64,000 nt of DNA from assembly GCA_023846275.1 (NCBI GenBank), contig CM043872.1, positions 29,502,670 to 29,566,669 of the forward strand, given 5' to 3'. Shown one piece after another: positions 51,061 through 64,000 of the stretch (the stretch's first letter is position 1; each line of letters starts with the position of its first letter). The notes below the pieces were generated by a model, which was not told the DNA's origin, ran no database searches, and was given only the letters and a program-made list of their open reading frames with translations. Origin of the DNA: Vanilla planifolia. Taxonomy: Eukaryota > Streptophyta > Magnoliopsida > Asparagales > Orchidaceae. Made by a program: the position numbers and the translations under genes.

Positions 51061-54000
51061 CGACGAGTTCTTTAGCGTGCTTGCTTCAAGGCTTAAACAA
51101 CGTCTTTCGTAGAATTGGCCAAAATATAATATATTTATTTCTGTTACATAAATTGATTTCGTTCAATTTGTAACATCTAAAATAATATCTTTTATATAAC
51201 GTCAATTAGTATTTAACAGTTGATAACAATCATGTCATTAATAAACATATTTTTATTTCAAAGAGTATAGTTACATTTATGCTGTTATTATGCAATTAAA
51301 AAGGAAAAATAAAAATATTTTTATTGTGTTAGCTTTGATTATGCTAGCTATGATTATATATGCTACGATCCTCCATTAAATTAGATCGCAAGTGAACCTT
51401 TGAAACGATGATAAAAAGCTTTTTATGAGGAATTTATTTATTTATTTATTTATTTGTTGTCAGCTTTAAAGAGCAGCAAAATTATCCGTACTAATGTTTG
51501 TCTACGTGGATGACGTGGTACAGGTGGAAGTTTCAGATTGGTCAACTCTTCTCTAAAATGAGAACAAAGCTTTTAAGCGGCCTTGGTGGATGATATCCGA
51601 CTCGGTTGGATCATGCTTTGTGTGCTTGGGCTCGCAGGCCGCTAAAAAATATATTTATTATATTAATTATTAATTCTTATCATATATTCTTGATTAAAAA
51701 TCAAGGAATAATTTGATCAAATTTTTATAACATAAATATTTTCAATAATGAACTATTAAATATATAATTTTCCAATAAAGCAACGTTGTTGTGTGTTAAA
51801 ATATTTCTCTTTTGTAAACTTTATTTATTTATTGAATAATGTTTATATAAAATGCACATTTTTTTTTATTTGTCTATAATGTTTAGCATGAAAAGCAAGT
51901 GATAATTCATGCTATTAACACAGGTAAGGACTAATTAAATGAAAAACATTACAGCTGTTGAAAAATATGTGAATTATTATTATATAAAAGCATGCGATTT
52001 TATTGTTAATAAAAGAAATCATGATGAGAATAAGAAAAAAAAAATGAAATTTGTCATAAAAAAGGAAACAAACGATTTATTTTATTGACCCATGTGAAAT
52101 TGCCTACCATTACCTAACTTATGATTGATGTAGTAAGGTAGATGCCTATGTGTTGAGCATTGGTTAATAAAATTAATTATTATTAAGATTTAATTTGGAC
52201 AATAAATTTAGTTAGGTAAAACTATCTTATGCTAAGATTTAGTCAAAGAAAAATATTATTGTGATAATTATTTGTTCTAAAATTTAACCATATAGAGTTT
52301 TTTTTTTATAATCTATAGATATGTGAAGCTGGTTATTAACATGAATGTATTTCGACATTAGGGTTTATTTAGAGACATGTTATATTGATATTTATTCTTA
52401 CAAAATTAGAGTTAATATTGAGAATGGATGTTTATGATCAATTTAAGAAAAATTTATATGATTTGGAATAAGATGCTAAAAATTTTATTAGATTAAAAAA
52501 TGATTATCTAATTTTAGACTAAGTTTGTGAAGCATCCATTTGATTAATTGTAAAAAAGTATGTCTCGGTAGGATAAATACAAAGGATAGCTAAATCTTTA
52601 AAAATGTATCAAAAAATTTGATTATCAATATGGTTAATAAATAGATTAAGGATTTATGATTGTGTGTGTGTTTTAATGAAGATGATTAAACTATTATATA
52701 AGTGTTGGCAAAAACTTTCTTATAGTAATGCATGCAAATAAATTGAAAGATCAAACACTAAAAATTACACTAATTGAGTTGACTATTTGAATTTCCAAAA
52801 CATGGTGTATTAAGATAGACAACCAAGAGCTATGTATGATTAAGAGAAAGCCTTAATCAGGGAGAAGAGGGAGTTTAAGAAGGTAAGCAAAAGAAAAGTC
52901 CAAAATAGGGATTGATATAGACCTCAATAATCTCGAGTAGTTGAGATGTAGCATCCCATGCAAATTTTCTAACTACACGATGCAAATACTTGGTCATCTC
53001 ATTTTTTGAAGAGTAGAAGATACACTTATAATAAAAATAAATATCTTAAAACTCATTGTTGTAAACTGCTCCTAAATAGCTTTTTGAACAGTTTTCTTGT
53101 TTCTTAACAATAAGTCGATGGAATAGGGCACCCACAAGTTTTTCGTGCACGCCTACTATTCTGTTGGTTGAAATTCAATGGGCATCCATAACATTAGTCA
53201 AATTTCCCAAATTTATAGCACAAGGATTTGTTGGATGTCGTGGCTCAATCAAGTCTCAGCTTCTTGGCATAGTGAATTCAGGTCGTCGTGGGTCTGCAAT
53301 AGTAACAAGTCACAAGTCAAGCATGGACCAAAGGAAAATAAGGTCTAATGGGCCACAGTTTGGTGCTCATGGCTCAAAATCAATACAATAAACAAAATTT
53401 AAATATGAAATATACTTCTAGACTAAAAATTGAATATGTATATAAAAATTAAGTATCTCAATCATTTGAAGGTACTAGAGTGCCCCTAACTAGAACGTAT
53501 GCATCATATAATCTTGAATGCAACTAATGTCTTCACCAATGCCAAATAAGTTCCCATATGCAAAGTTACTCTAAATAAACAAGCTGTCATCCAACCACAC
53601 GAGTTTGCTAACCATAAAAATATCCAAAATGAGATATGTTTGTTGTCATGCCATCTTCATCTACAATATGTTATGGATGCAACAATGTGCTATTGTTGAA
53701 TCATAAAAAAATGCTACTCTATATTATAATAAATTCACTAAATTAGACAACTTATAAGAGGCCCAAAAATTGTAGGTTAGAGATGTTGTAATCTAAATAA
53801 AACCAAAAACATTTAAAAAAAAATAGTTGAACCATAAATAATCTAAACAAGGCCAAATTTAGATTTAGACAAAACTATATTTAGAATGATAATCTATGTA
53901 GGTGTGATGTGCTCTTATGTACACTATAAAAAGAGCTAACTCTAACTCTAGATTGGGCTAGCTCTATAAATGTTTTTGCACCATTACTAAAAAAAAGAAA

Positions 54001-56900
54001 GAAAAAAGTTAAGTTTTGATGTAATTACATTCTCTAATATTTTGTTTATGATATTTCAAGCTTGTTATACATGAGGTGAAGAAACTCATATTATTGATAT
54101 TTATCTTACACTAGTGTATCTTTTTCACATTGCATTGTAGAAGATTATTAATCACATTATTGAATATGATATTTTGATGATGATAATTATCTTTTTAAAT
54201 ATACAATAAACTAAAATCAAATTTTTAGAAATGATACCAACATCAATTAGATAGAAATAGCATGAGACATTATTTAATGTGTTTGACTACATAATAGGAA
54301 AATAATGCTATAAAAACCCATTATATATTTGTGTAATTTATAAATCACATTACCATGCTTAAGTTTAAATGAAAAATAATAAACATGACAAAAAAAATTA
54401 AGTGATTTCACTAATGTATTAAACATTTTAGAAGATAAAAATAATGCAATTAACTTGGCTTGCCTTAAATCTATTACAAATCCTATACAAATTAAGATGT
54501 GATGGTTGTAATGGTTGTATGCTTCTTGAATTATTTGAACTAACCTAAGTTCGATATTTTCTAAATAATTATTTGACAAGATAATCAAATAAAGTGTTAT
54601 TAACTTGTAAAAAAATTGTTGATGATGAATTCAATATCCATCAATTTCTCAAATTTACAATCACCTATTGAGGATGTTGTTTAACAACTTCATCGTTGTA
54701 TCTGCCTCGCATAATTTTGTTTATCGACTTGTCAATAAAAAAACATTATTTGATCCAATCAATTGAAAGTGAATATTTTTATTTTTCTTGATTTGTCAAG
54801 TGAATGAATTGATTTTATTGTAACTAATGAACATAAATGTGTGTCCTTTATTGCATAGCTATTTTTTTAATATCACCATCACCAATTGGCATAAATAGGT
54901 GTTTTTTAATAAAATGCAAAACCAGACCTCCCACTCATCATCTCTTTCATTGTTGCATGGACCCCAAGTCAATTCTTGTTGAATAGTAAATTACAAATTC
55001 TTGTACGATAACCTTTGTATTTATAGATAGATCCCATGTTGTTGCATCTTTGTTTGTAACATTTTAAATTCATCATGTTGTGTAGGGACAAAAGCATATT
55101 TAAATTTTTAAATGTGTTACTTAGACATGAAATTATCAATGATAAAAAATAAATAAAATTTTCATAGATATAAATAATGATAGATTACATATTTTTAGAG
55201 ATATTAGCCAATATAAACAGTGTAAAATGATTTGAGAAAATAACGATGCATAAATCAAGCCTAACATACTATGGTTTCGAAGCAAAACTAGAAATTCATA
55301 CAATGTTTAACATTATGTTAGGAATACAATCAATTCAAAATATCTAATTTTAGCAAACTTTGTCATATGTTCAACTAATATATAATAAACAATAAAACAA
55401 ACTTATTATAATAAGACATACATAAGAGTTTATCATGGCCTTTGACTTCGAATTCAGTATATGATATATTATGAAATTAAATTTCTTATACCTTGAGTTC
55501 AACTCAAACTCATTAATTTGATATAAACTATCTTGTACCAATTAAATCATATTATGAGATGAGTTATGGGTCAATGATAACATGATGAATTTTTTTGTGA
55601 CTATTTTATTTTAAACTCAAGCTAACGTGATATAAAATTCTATAACAATAATATAATATTAGTTTATGAACTTATGTTTTTATGATTATTAAGAGGATAA
55701 GTATCTTTATAATGGAAGTGATGTGATATCATAAAAAAGATAAATATATCCTTAATAAATAAATATGATTCAACTATTATGATAAGGTAGACTTTATGAA
55801 AGAGACCAAGACATATCGCTATCAAAGAGCCTAACCCAAGTTGACAAATGTGTTCGAGTTGCTGGGTGGAGAAGCATCACTTTGCATAGACATAAGAAGG
55901 TTGTTCAATGCACCATTTTGAAATTCTATACTTTATTTTTTTTTAAAATACAATTAAACATTTGTCCAATCATATCATTTAAATGATATAATAAAAGAAT
56001 CATTTTACTCATTTATCAAAATAGTTAATACTAGTTGAATTATTTCACAATAAAATTTATTTTATTATAATTCTTATTAATAATGTATTTATTAAATACA
56101 ATAAATTTAATAATATTTAAAATAGCATTTTAAAAACTTTTTTTTATTGATCAATTTAATATTCCGCAATATTTACATCAATCATAATGTAAATAATCAA
56201 TGCGATTTGAAAGAAATAAATGATAAAATCAATCTAATGATGTAAATAATTAAGGTATTACTTGATTTTAACATGCAACCTTTGAAAAAACTATTTGTTT
56301 AAGAGAATATATAGTTTAATAAATATTAGATTATATTTTATATAACAATTAAAAGTTTAAAATTAGATTCATAATTTATCTATAATTTTGAAGAGAGTAG
56401 TATATCTACTTATCCTATGATGGTGAGAATTTTTTGAGGTCCAAGATTATCATAAAATCATCCAAAATTTTTCTAAAATCGAATCACTTTTAACCAAATT
56501 GAATCGATTAATGAGTCGTATCTTGAATTCTATTTCAAATTTAGTTTGAGTAACCCTTGATTTGATTCAAATAGTAATTAATTTAAATTATATATATATA
56601 GATATATTAATTTTAAGAATACAATGAAAGCTTACTGAATGATAAATTTGCTTTATAGGTGGTGTTATGTTCAAATATTAGATTTTATTTAAATTTAAAG
56701 TTAAAGCAAAAATGAAATCGAACCAAAATTTTTTTAAAAAAAAATCTAATTTGAATCAAGTTCAAACGGTGACAGAACCTGTGCCGGGGAGACTGCCGGA
56801 CCGCTGACTGAACGAAGTGATTCGTTTCTTAAATAGTTTTTTTAATAATTCATTATCTGATACGTTAAAAAGTATTTAGTTTTTTAAAAAAGGTCGAGGG
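51061..56900. other. AT-rich spacer between divergent DRIP-like and COG1 genes
   Basis: Long AT-rich DNA with a TTTA repeat (about 51432-51455). Short frames at 53164-53391 (plus) and 54274-54588 (minus) match no family I know. A GC-containing inverted pair, AGCGGCCT and AGGCCGCT, sits near 51575-51643. No gene or transposon was recognised. Confidence 0.6.
51504..51518. promoter_or_regulatory. Pair of ACGTGG (ABRE/G-box-like) motifs upstream of the DRIP-like gene
   Basis: ACGTGG at 51504-51509 and again at 51513-51518, 9 bp apart, about 0.9 kb upstream of the DRIP ATG. ACGT-core motifs bind bZIP factors, including ABA-responsive ones, in plants. Function here is inference. Confidence 0.3.
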
Positions 56901-56955
56901 TAGAGTGCACGAAGCGCAGCGCAGAAGTTTGCGATCCATCCCCCTCCTACGCGCC

Positions 56956-59900
56956 ATGAGGACGCCCACCCGACAACCGGTGTCCACCGCCACTTCCACT
57001 TCCGGCAGCGGGATTCGAGATGCGGAGTCCCTCTTCCGCACGAAGCCAATCACGGAGATCCGCACCGTCGAGGCTGCGACCCGTAGGGAGATCGAGCAGA
57101 AAATGGAAGAACTCCGACAACTCGTCGGTAAGAGCTACCGAGATCTCATTGACTCTGCGGACTCGATCATCCAGATGAAAACATCATGTGAATCCATTTC
57201 TTCTAACCTAACCCGCATCCACACCTCCCTCTGCTCCCTTTCCCCCTCCTCTTCGGCCGTCCCGGACTCCCCACACATCCGCGCTGACCCTGCACGCGCC
57301 AAGATCTACGGCATTGCAAGCCGCGTGAAGTACCTCGTCGACACTCCGGAGAACATTTGGGGATGTCTTGACGAGTCCATGCTTCTCGAGGCCTCAGGCC
57401 GCTACCTCCGCGCCAAGGAGGTTCGTGGCATCCTGTCCACTGCCGCTGTGGATCCAGATGTCCTTTCCCGCTTCCCCTTACTCCAACACCAGTGGCAGAT
57501 CGTAGAGAGCTTCAAAACCCAGATCTCGCAGCGCAGCCGCGAGCGTCTTATGGATCGCGGCCTCACCGTTGCTGCCTATGCTGATGCCCTTGCTGCCGCT
57601 GCCACCATTGACGACCTTTATCCCAATCAGGTGCTTGATATCTTCCTTGATTCTAGACGATCCTGGATCTCGCAGAAACTTGCGGGCGCATCAGTGGATG
57701 AAAGGCCCAATTCTTCGATCTCGGTGCTATGCGATGTCGCGGTTATAATTAGGGCTACTTTGGGGCAGGTAGGGCAGCTCTGGCTTCACGCATTGAATGA
57801 GGTCCCGCTATTCTACAAGACGGTCCTTGGTTCTCCCCCGGGAACTCAGCTTTTTGGTAGGATCCCCAACCCAGAGGAGGAGGTGAAGCTTTGGAAATCC
57901 CACAGAGATAAGCTGGAATCAGTGATGGTAGTGCTCGATTCCGAGTTCGTTAGTCAGGCATGCTCTTTGTGGCTGCAGAATTGTTGTGATGAGATCTTCG
58001 TTGAGATGCCAAATAGAAAGGGGCTTCTTCATGCCATTTCAAGTGGTGAAGGGCTCATGGCTGCGGAGAAGATGATTAGGGACGCTTTGGACGGATTAGA
58101 GGGGCTGGAAGGCAGCTTGGAAGAGTGGCTTAGGGGTGTGTTTGGCTCTGATGTCCAGTCACCTTGGAAGCAAATATGTGGACTTATTTTGAAAGACGGA
58201 AAGGATATACTTGAGGATAAAATGGAACAAGCATTCCTGTTGAGGATGAAAGAAATTGTGCATTCTGGTTTTGCGGACTTGAGAAGAGAAGTTAACATAA
58301 ATGGTTCGGTTAACGCGATTGTAGCTGGTGGTCCTAACCACGTCAATGATTTCGTTGAATACCTGAAGAAATCATCCAAGGGCAGTGGAGTGTGGTTTTC
58401 AGAATTGAATCAAAAGAGAACAGGGCTTGCACATAATTTCAAGCCAGCTTCTGTCGAGAATGATTTCTGCAGTTGCCTCAATGCGTATTTTGGACCTGAA
58501 GTTTGCCGGATTAGAGATTTAGTAGACGCTCGACTCAGAAACATTGTGGATGATATTTTATGCTTTGTTGAATTACGTGATGCTGCATCGAGATTAAAGG
58601 AGCTAGCACCGTATGTTCAGGATAAGTGCTACAAGACAATGTTAGCGATTTTAACAGAGCTTGAAGAGGAGCTTGATAAGCTTTCTGTTTCTTTATCAAA
58701 CAACACAACTAAGGATTCTCAGCATCCTTTTGTAATTGTTGAGAGATCTCTTTTCCTTGGCCGTACATTATATGCACTGCACTACCATTCTAGTCACATC
58801 CCTGTCATACTTGGTTCCCCAAGGCAGTGGGTGAAGGATATATCTTTTTCAACATTTGCTAGGTTAGCCTCTCCTTTCTCTAGACAATCCAAAGAATCAT
58901 TTAACACAATCTCTTTCAGCCCTCGAAGACCATCCTTTGATACTCCTACCAGCCCAGGAATGCGAAAATCTTCATTTGATGCCCCTAATAGTCCAGGAAG
59001 ACACTCTCTGGGTACATTTAAAAGGCAAGCTTTTTCAGCTGCTGCTGCATTATTTCCAGCAGATAATGGCACAAACCAAAAGTTAGAAGGGCTAGGCAGA
59101 AAATTGCATGTGCTTTGCATACAAGCTCATAGCTTATGGATAACTTGGATTTCTAATGAGTTATCAATCATTCTGTCCAAGGAGCTCAACAATGATGATG
59201 CATTGTCGGCAACAAATCCTCTACAAGTACGTAAAATTTTCTGTTGCCAACTTATTTCCTCGTGCAATTTTTCTTAAGCTTAGTGTATTTGGATACCTAT
59301 TGGCACTTTCCTTCTGTGTTTTGCCGCTATGCATTTTTTTGATGTAGCACCATAGTCCTTGTAAGGGTAGCTGGTGTTAGCACTGGTTTTATATGGAAAA
59401 TCTCTCTGTCCCTGAACTAGAGATGTTTAGGTTTTGCCAAAGGATTCATCTTTTGATAGCTTACTGCTTTGTTTTACACCGAACTTCTTGAACGGTGACG
59501 AATCCCAGCAAAGTTGACGATTTGGTTTTTGCTGCTTATTTCCTTTGAACCTGTGGCTGGATTGAATCGTTTGTATTTTTTTAGTGGCATTGAAATGTGA
59601 GAAGGAATTAGCCAGACTTATGAATGTTAATCCTGCAAGTTTTTAGTGCATGCAGACAAATGGCAATTTTTGAGTGAGCCAAATTTTCATAGTATGCTAT
59701 TTTTAGTCTGTAAACAAATAGTAGTTGAGAATGAAGTAGAAAATAGTTTTTTTCTCCTTTCTCCTTTTTTTTCTATTAAGATTCTTTTCTCAGATGTATT
59801 AGGATCTTTTCAGATTCAAATTGCAAGCTTTAGTTGTTAATGTTGTGCTGGCCTAGCAACTATCAACCAAATGATTTATGGTTCACTAACTGTGTTCAGT

Positions 59901-62900
59901 AAATTTGTGGAAATAGTGAACTGTAGTGTTGTAGACATCAATACTATTGCAACATATAAAATCGAATGTGATATTCTTTTATCAACTTCAGCTATAGATA
60001 AATAGTCTAGTGTGTGCAAAAATTTTAATTTGGATAAGTCTTCGTGGCTGCATGACTTTTTCAATGATGCATACTTTATGTGTGGATTATCTTGCTTATT
60101 ATGCATATTTTTCTATTGTGGCACACCTTTTCAAGTATTCTTTATGGTAAATTGTTTTTTCCACTTAAGCAAGGTGGTTGAATTTTTTGATCCTTGCTTC
60201 ATCAGTTCAATTAGGTAGCTCTTAACCTGTTGGCTTGTTTTCTTGGATTTACAGGTGAAATTAATTTATTCAAAAGTTAACTAAAGTAATAATGAACTTT
60301 ATGTTACTCTCTTTTATCATATAATATTAAATATCTTACATCAAATTCTTGTCCAGTTACCATTTAGGTTGGTTTTCTTAGCTATTTGGTGACCAACTCT
60401 TTTGATAATTTTCTCATCAAGATTTTTGGAAAATATCATTAGGTTGTATCTTGATTCATTATTACATGTTTAGCATATTGCCTCATTTTGTTAATTAGTT
60501 CAATGCATCTATTAGATATAACCTTGATAATTAGAGACATAGTCTAAAGCAGGATGCTAATGTTGCTGTTCAAACTCTTCAATGTGTCAAGCAAGATGCA
60601 GAAAATGGAAGGTGTTAATTGCAAAATTAAAATACATAAAGTGTCGATTTACTTATACAATAGGTACAATAAAATAAAAAACCTGAATTACTTGGAAAAA
60701 TGACAATTAGAAAAAAATGATGTCACTTAAACTCTTTGATCCATTTCATCTGTTGTAGGTGTATGTCAACATGCGGGGCTACTAATTATAGGAACTATTA
60801 TTGGGGAAGGGAAGTAGTGCTTTTTTAGTGCTCATATCATATCATGGTTGATTGTATTCCTTAATGGGATAATTTTTACTAGAAAATTTATCAATGCTAT
60901 ACTTACTAACAAATGACCTAAGAAATCACTTAGACTTTCTGTTTTACCATGAAACATTGTTATTTTTTGAGCTAGATGGATTATCGAACTTTCTTGGAAG
61001 AATTTCATGCTAAAAATTTACTTCGAACTTTCACGTTTGAAAATCTCATTTTTTATGGTTCAATAGTCATAATAGGGTTTTTGGTTATCCTAAATCATTA
61101 TTCATTTTTTTGTTTGAAAGGTGAGTGCCCTCATTTTTTACAAGTTTGAGTTTGAATAAGTCATGTTGAAGATTTTGTATTTGGAATTTTCTTATGTTTT
61201 AATGCAAAATTGTGACTTAACTTTCGAACCTTGGTTCTACTCTAGATCGGTTCGATGAAAAAAATGTGTTGTAAGAATTTGGTTGAAAAGGACTAAAACT
61301 TCAATTCCTCAAAATGACGTGTTCGTTACCCATTTGATTATATGCTATCCTAGTTTCACTAAAATAATGTTCATTTATTTTGATTGTTAAGAAGTTGATC
61401 TTTTAGCTAGTCAATTAGATAGGTCAGGATGCATGCACTTTAGCATAAAGGAAAAACGTTTTGAAAGACCATTTAATGTTATAAAGGTGAGATGAGTTCC
61501 TTTTTGTAGAATGAAGGATAGGTATCTTTCTTTGAAGAGTAGTGTATTATTATTGTTAGGTGAAGATTTCCTTTAAAATATGCATGGAATGATGCATGTT
61601 ATGGATTTTTGGCTAATGGACAGATATGTTAGTTTTTTTTTAACGAACATGTTCAGTATGGAAGTTCTTGTGGTAGCTAATGAGACATCAACTTCTGTAA
61701 TGGAAGAAAAAGAAACTTCTTTTAGAGGATAAGAGCCAAAGGGACTCTATGCTGACATAATTTCCTTCCATCAAGACAAAGGCTACATGCAAAAAGTAGT
61801 AATACCTTGATTACAAATAAACAGAATACTATATAACAGATTTCTTTTGCAAAGCACTAGAAAATTCATGAAACTACTTCTAACTATGGTTTGAATTTTT
61901 TAGTATTGGACTGCATAATAAACAAAAACACTTAAATAGCCTTTAGTAAAAATGAAAACATTTCTTTGTTCCTTGAACATTCCAGTCAATTCCTCTAGAT
62001 TTGGGAGACTAAAGGAGTCATCAGAATTTTTTTTTGCATTATTGAAGTATTATGAATTGTTTTCATCTAGAAATTTATTGATGATATCTTCAGTTTTAGT
62101 TTCAGAATTGGAATGTCTTCTTGCATTCATGGAATTTTTTAAATTGGCATTTTTGGAGAAAACTGAGTAGAGGGAAACGAGCCCATTAACCACGCAACAA
62201 TGGGGATTATAGCCCTACTTTCTCATATGAAACCTCTGCCCTCCATACACCTTCCATTTGGATTTACTTCTTTAACCTTATCTTCATGCCTAAACCCAAT
62301 TCTAAGGTATCCTAGGCTCCCTTCATTCTTTAGAAACTCTCTTGTCAACATGTGTGAATGTTGTTTATGGGAATGCTAATACATGGCCAAGGAAATTATG
62401 GAAGATAGGTATTATCCTACCTATACTTGATGCATGATCGAGTCTTTTTCCCTTTTTTTTCAAATATTAATGGCAGAAAACATATGTTTCCTTTTAATTG
62501 ATCTAGTTTTCTTCCTGCACTTAAATTAATAGTCAAGTTCACAAGTAAAGTTGTTGTCATTAGAATCAGTAAGGGTTTAACAGTATTTTAGGTTTGACTC
62601 ATAGCAATGTGATGTAAAGGACACTTGTGACATTTTTTATCTTCTAGGTAGGGTTAGCCTTTGTACTTCTATAAGTATATTACTATGGAATAAAAAAAAA
62701 GAACAATAGTTTTTACCGTCTTTGCCGTTCATCAGAAATTGCAATTTATTGTTGTGTATGTGTGCACACTTCTAGGCTACGATCCATGTTTTTTTTCTTT
62801 TTGTGTTGCGATATGAAGTTCATCTAAGTTGTAATTTAGATCTATATCCATCATCTCCATCATCCTCATTGTTGTCTTTTTCCTTTTTTTCTTGTAAGAT

Positions 62901-63982
62901 TTTCCTTGCCCATCATTTGTTTTGGTATCAGAGCTAGATTCAAATAGAGCTACATAGAATGAATTTGGTGGAGATAAAAAGGAACTATCATCATGTGTAT
63001 TGTCATATAGTTGCTACTGTAGATGATGATTAATGTAGAGTAAGCAACTTGTTCTCAATAAACTATATGGTTCACTGTAATTTAGTTTGAAATAATTAAT
63101 TTATTGTTTTTCTTGATCAGTATTAAAAGTATTAGCTAAAATTAGTAACTAAAAGAATTGCAATTATGGCAATTTGAAAGGTATGGACAATGTCTCCTTG
63201 GGTTATTGGTGATTGTTGTGGTAAAATGCTTGCGGCTTTCAAAAAGCATAAAAAAATTACTTTCTTAAAAGGCGCTAAATCACTTAAGAAAATGGTGTTT
63301 TTCCACTCATATTGACCTTATTTTCAAAAAACAATTTTTTTAAAATATCCTTTTTAAAAGCATCATTTTACAAATGACTGGAATATTATTTAATGTCAAA
63401 GGTTTATGAATGATTTTATTGAAGAGGCCAAATATCCTGGATGAGAAGCAATTTTTTGTTGTTCTCCACCAATCAAATCGTCAATTTTTTGTTTTTCGGG
63501 TAGCTTTTCTTGTTTTAGTGATAGATCAATTTGGCATTCTATATATAGCTTCAGGATATTCAAGAGGTGCTATTTTCAGCTTTAGATGTATGTTGGATGG
63601 ATATATTGCAATGGGAGCTCATCTATTTGCAAAATATTTCAGTTACTGCTCTTACTATAGGTTTGTTGAACCAACTGACTGGGTAATAACTTGCAATACG
63701 GCTAATTGTTTCTTAATTACTCTATTTGAAAACTGTTAGTTAGTCCTTTTTTTTCATTTAAAAGTTCAATATCCTTTGTTTTAGCAGGGTTGGGAAGTAA
63801 CTGTGATCAACCAAGGTGAATCCTCTGAGGGTCCTTTAGAGATGCAAATAGCTCTTCCTTCTATGCCGTCACAGTATGCAATATCTTTCCTCTTTCAAGC
63901 ATGCCAAGAAATTCATAAAGTTGGAGGGCACGTCCTTGACAAAGTTATTCTTCAAAACTTGGCTTGCAGAATGTTAAAGAAG
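56956..63982 (+). CDS. COG1: COG1, conserved oligomeric Golgi complex subunit 1 (5' part, 2 exons)
   Basis: Lobe A subunit of the COG tethering complex, which acts in retrograde transport of vesicles within the Golgi. Exon 1 is 56956-59226 (757 codons) and exon 2 is 63788-63982 (65 codons); both keep phase 0 and GT-AG borders. The gene runs on past the right edge, since plant COG1 is about 1070 residues. The Vps51-type N-terminus is plain: RDAESLFRTKPITEIRTVEA then EELRQLVGKSYRDLIDSADS (about residues 21-75). Exon 2 opens GWEVTVINQGESSEGPLEMQ and continues ISFLFQACQEIHKVGGHVLD, matching the family. The ATG at 56956 is chosen because the frame upstream to 56905 has no ATG. Exon 1 is GC-rich at its start and AT-richer later. 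A serine-rich patch (about 645-690) with repeated SPR/SPG motifs may be regulatory. Confidence 0.95.
59227..63787 (+). other. COG1 intron 1 (4.6 kb)
   Basis: Intron between ...SATNPLQ and GWEVTVINQ.... The donor is GTACGT and the acceptor is TTTTAGCAG. AT-rich. A copia-like LTR end with a primer-binding site is near 62900-62934. Short frames elsewhere (for example 63410-63739) are not recognised. Confidence 0.85.
62640..62934 (+). mobile_element. Possible copia LTR end with tRNA-iMet primer-binding site
   Basis: TGGTATCAGAGC at 62923-62934 is the standard plant primer-binding site complementary to initiator tRNA-Met, used by many copia elements. Upstream DNA has LTR-like composition: TATAAGTATATTAC and GGAATAAAA near 62670-62695, then pyrimidine-rich DNA ending CATCA at about 62915. 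No second LTR, gag or pol was seen downstream before the COG1 exon, so it is at most a truncated remnant. The left limit is arbitrary. Confidence 0.45.
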
Positions 63983-64000
63983 GTCAGCTTGCTCTCTTTT

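Noticed and set aside
51575-51643. Inverted AGCGGCCT / AGGCCGCT pair as a possible miRNA or MITE hairpin
   Set aside because: The arms are only 8 bp with a loop of about 50 bases and no extended pairing, so chance is likely.
53164-53391. 75-codon frame in the DRIP-COG1 spacer
   Set aside because: Composition is less AT-biased than its surroundings, but there is no motif, splice partner or family match, so too weak to call a gene.
56905-56955. 17-codon upstream extension of COG1
   Set aside because: The extension has no ATG; it begins at GTG, which is not a usual start in plant nuclear genes. The first ATG is at 56956.
58029-58379. 116-codon minus-strand frame
   Set aside because: Antisense of COG1 exon 1, which is strongly supported on the plus strand.
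1-64000. CRISPR arrays, operons, prophage or defence islands
   Set aside because: The window is plant nuclear DNA with spliced genes. The direct repeats seen are tandem duplications, LTRs or microsatellites, with no spaced short-repeat array.

Overview
This window is nuclear DNA from a flowering plant. Four conserved plant genes are recognisable from their spliced proteins. All are interrupted by introns, some very long, in AT-rich, transposon-laden DNA. The first exons of three genes (a TatA/THA4-like gene, a DRIP-like gene and COG1) are GC-rich and stand out sharply from the AT-rich surroundings. Within COG1 exon 1 the GC content also falls from 5' to 3'. That gradient suggests a monocot, but this is inference and I cannot name the species.

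Layout. (1) 1-17159, plus strand: the 3' half of CCT8, the theta subunit of the cytosolic chaperonin TRiC/CCT. Nine exons encode the last 304 residues; the start lies off the left edge. An 8.7 kb intron holds a decayed antisense LINE and a 255-bp tandem duplication. (2) 17829-27278, minus strand: a THA4/TatA-like thylakoid Tat translocase gene of only two exons, separated by a 9.0 kb intron with a decayed Ty3/gypsy gag-protease remnant and a very recent 286-bp tandem duplication. It converges on CCT8. (3) 31937-50607, minus strand: a DRIP-type RING E3 ubiquitin ligase gene, seven exons and 425 codons. Its last intron (9.9 kb) contains an LTR-bounded gypsy element and a Ty1/copia reverse-transcriptase remnant. 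Its terminal exon lies in a roughly 2-3 kb segment that is duplicated in tandem, and the downstream copy carries a broken exon. (4) 56956-beyond 64000, plus strand: COG1, a subunit of the conserved oligomeric Golgi complex. A 2271-bp first exon and a 195-bp second exon are in the window; the intron between them has a copia-like primer-binding site. DRIP and COG1 are divergent, with a 6.3 kb AT-rich spacer.

The four genes act in unrelated housekeeping and regulatory processes: protein folding, thylakoid protein import, ubiquitination and Golgi tethering. There is no operon-like logic. I found no convincing new multi-gene system. The points most worth checking are the duplicated, broken terminal exon of the DRIP gene, which keeps a splice acceptor and could act as an alternative last exon, and the retroelement and tandem-repeat history of the giant introns. 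No tRNA, rRNA, CRISPR array or organellar insert was recognised. Exon boundaries were set by hand from reading-frame continuity, GT-AG sites and remembered family sequences; no alignment was run.
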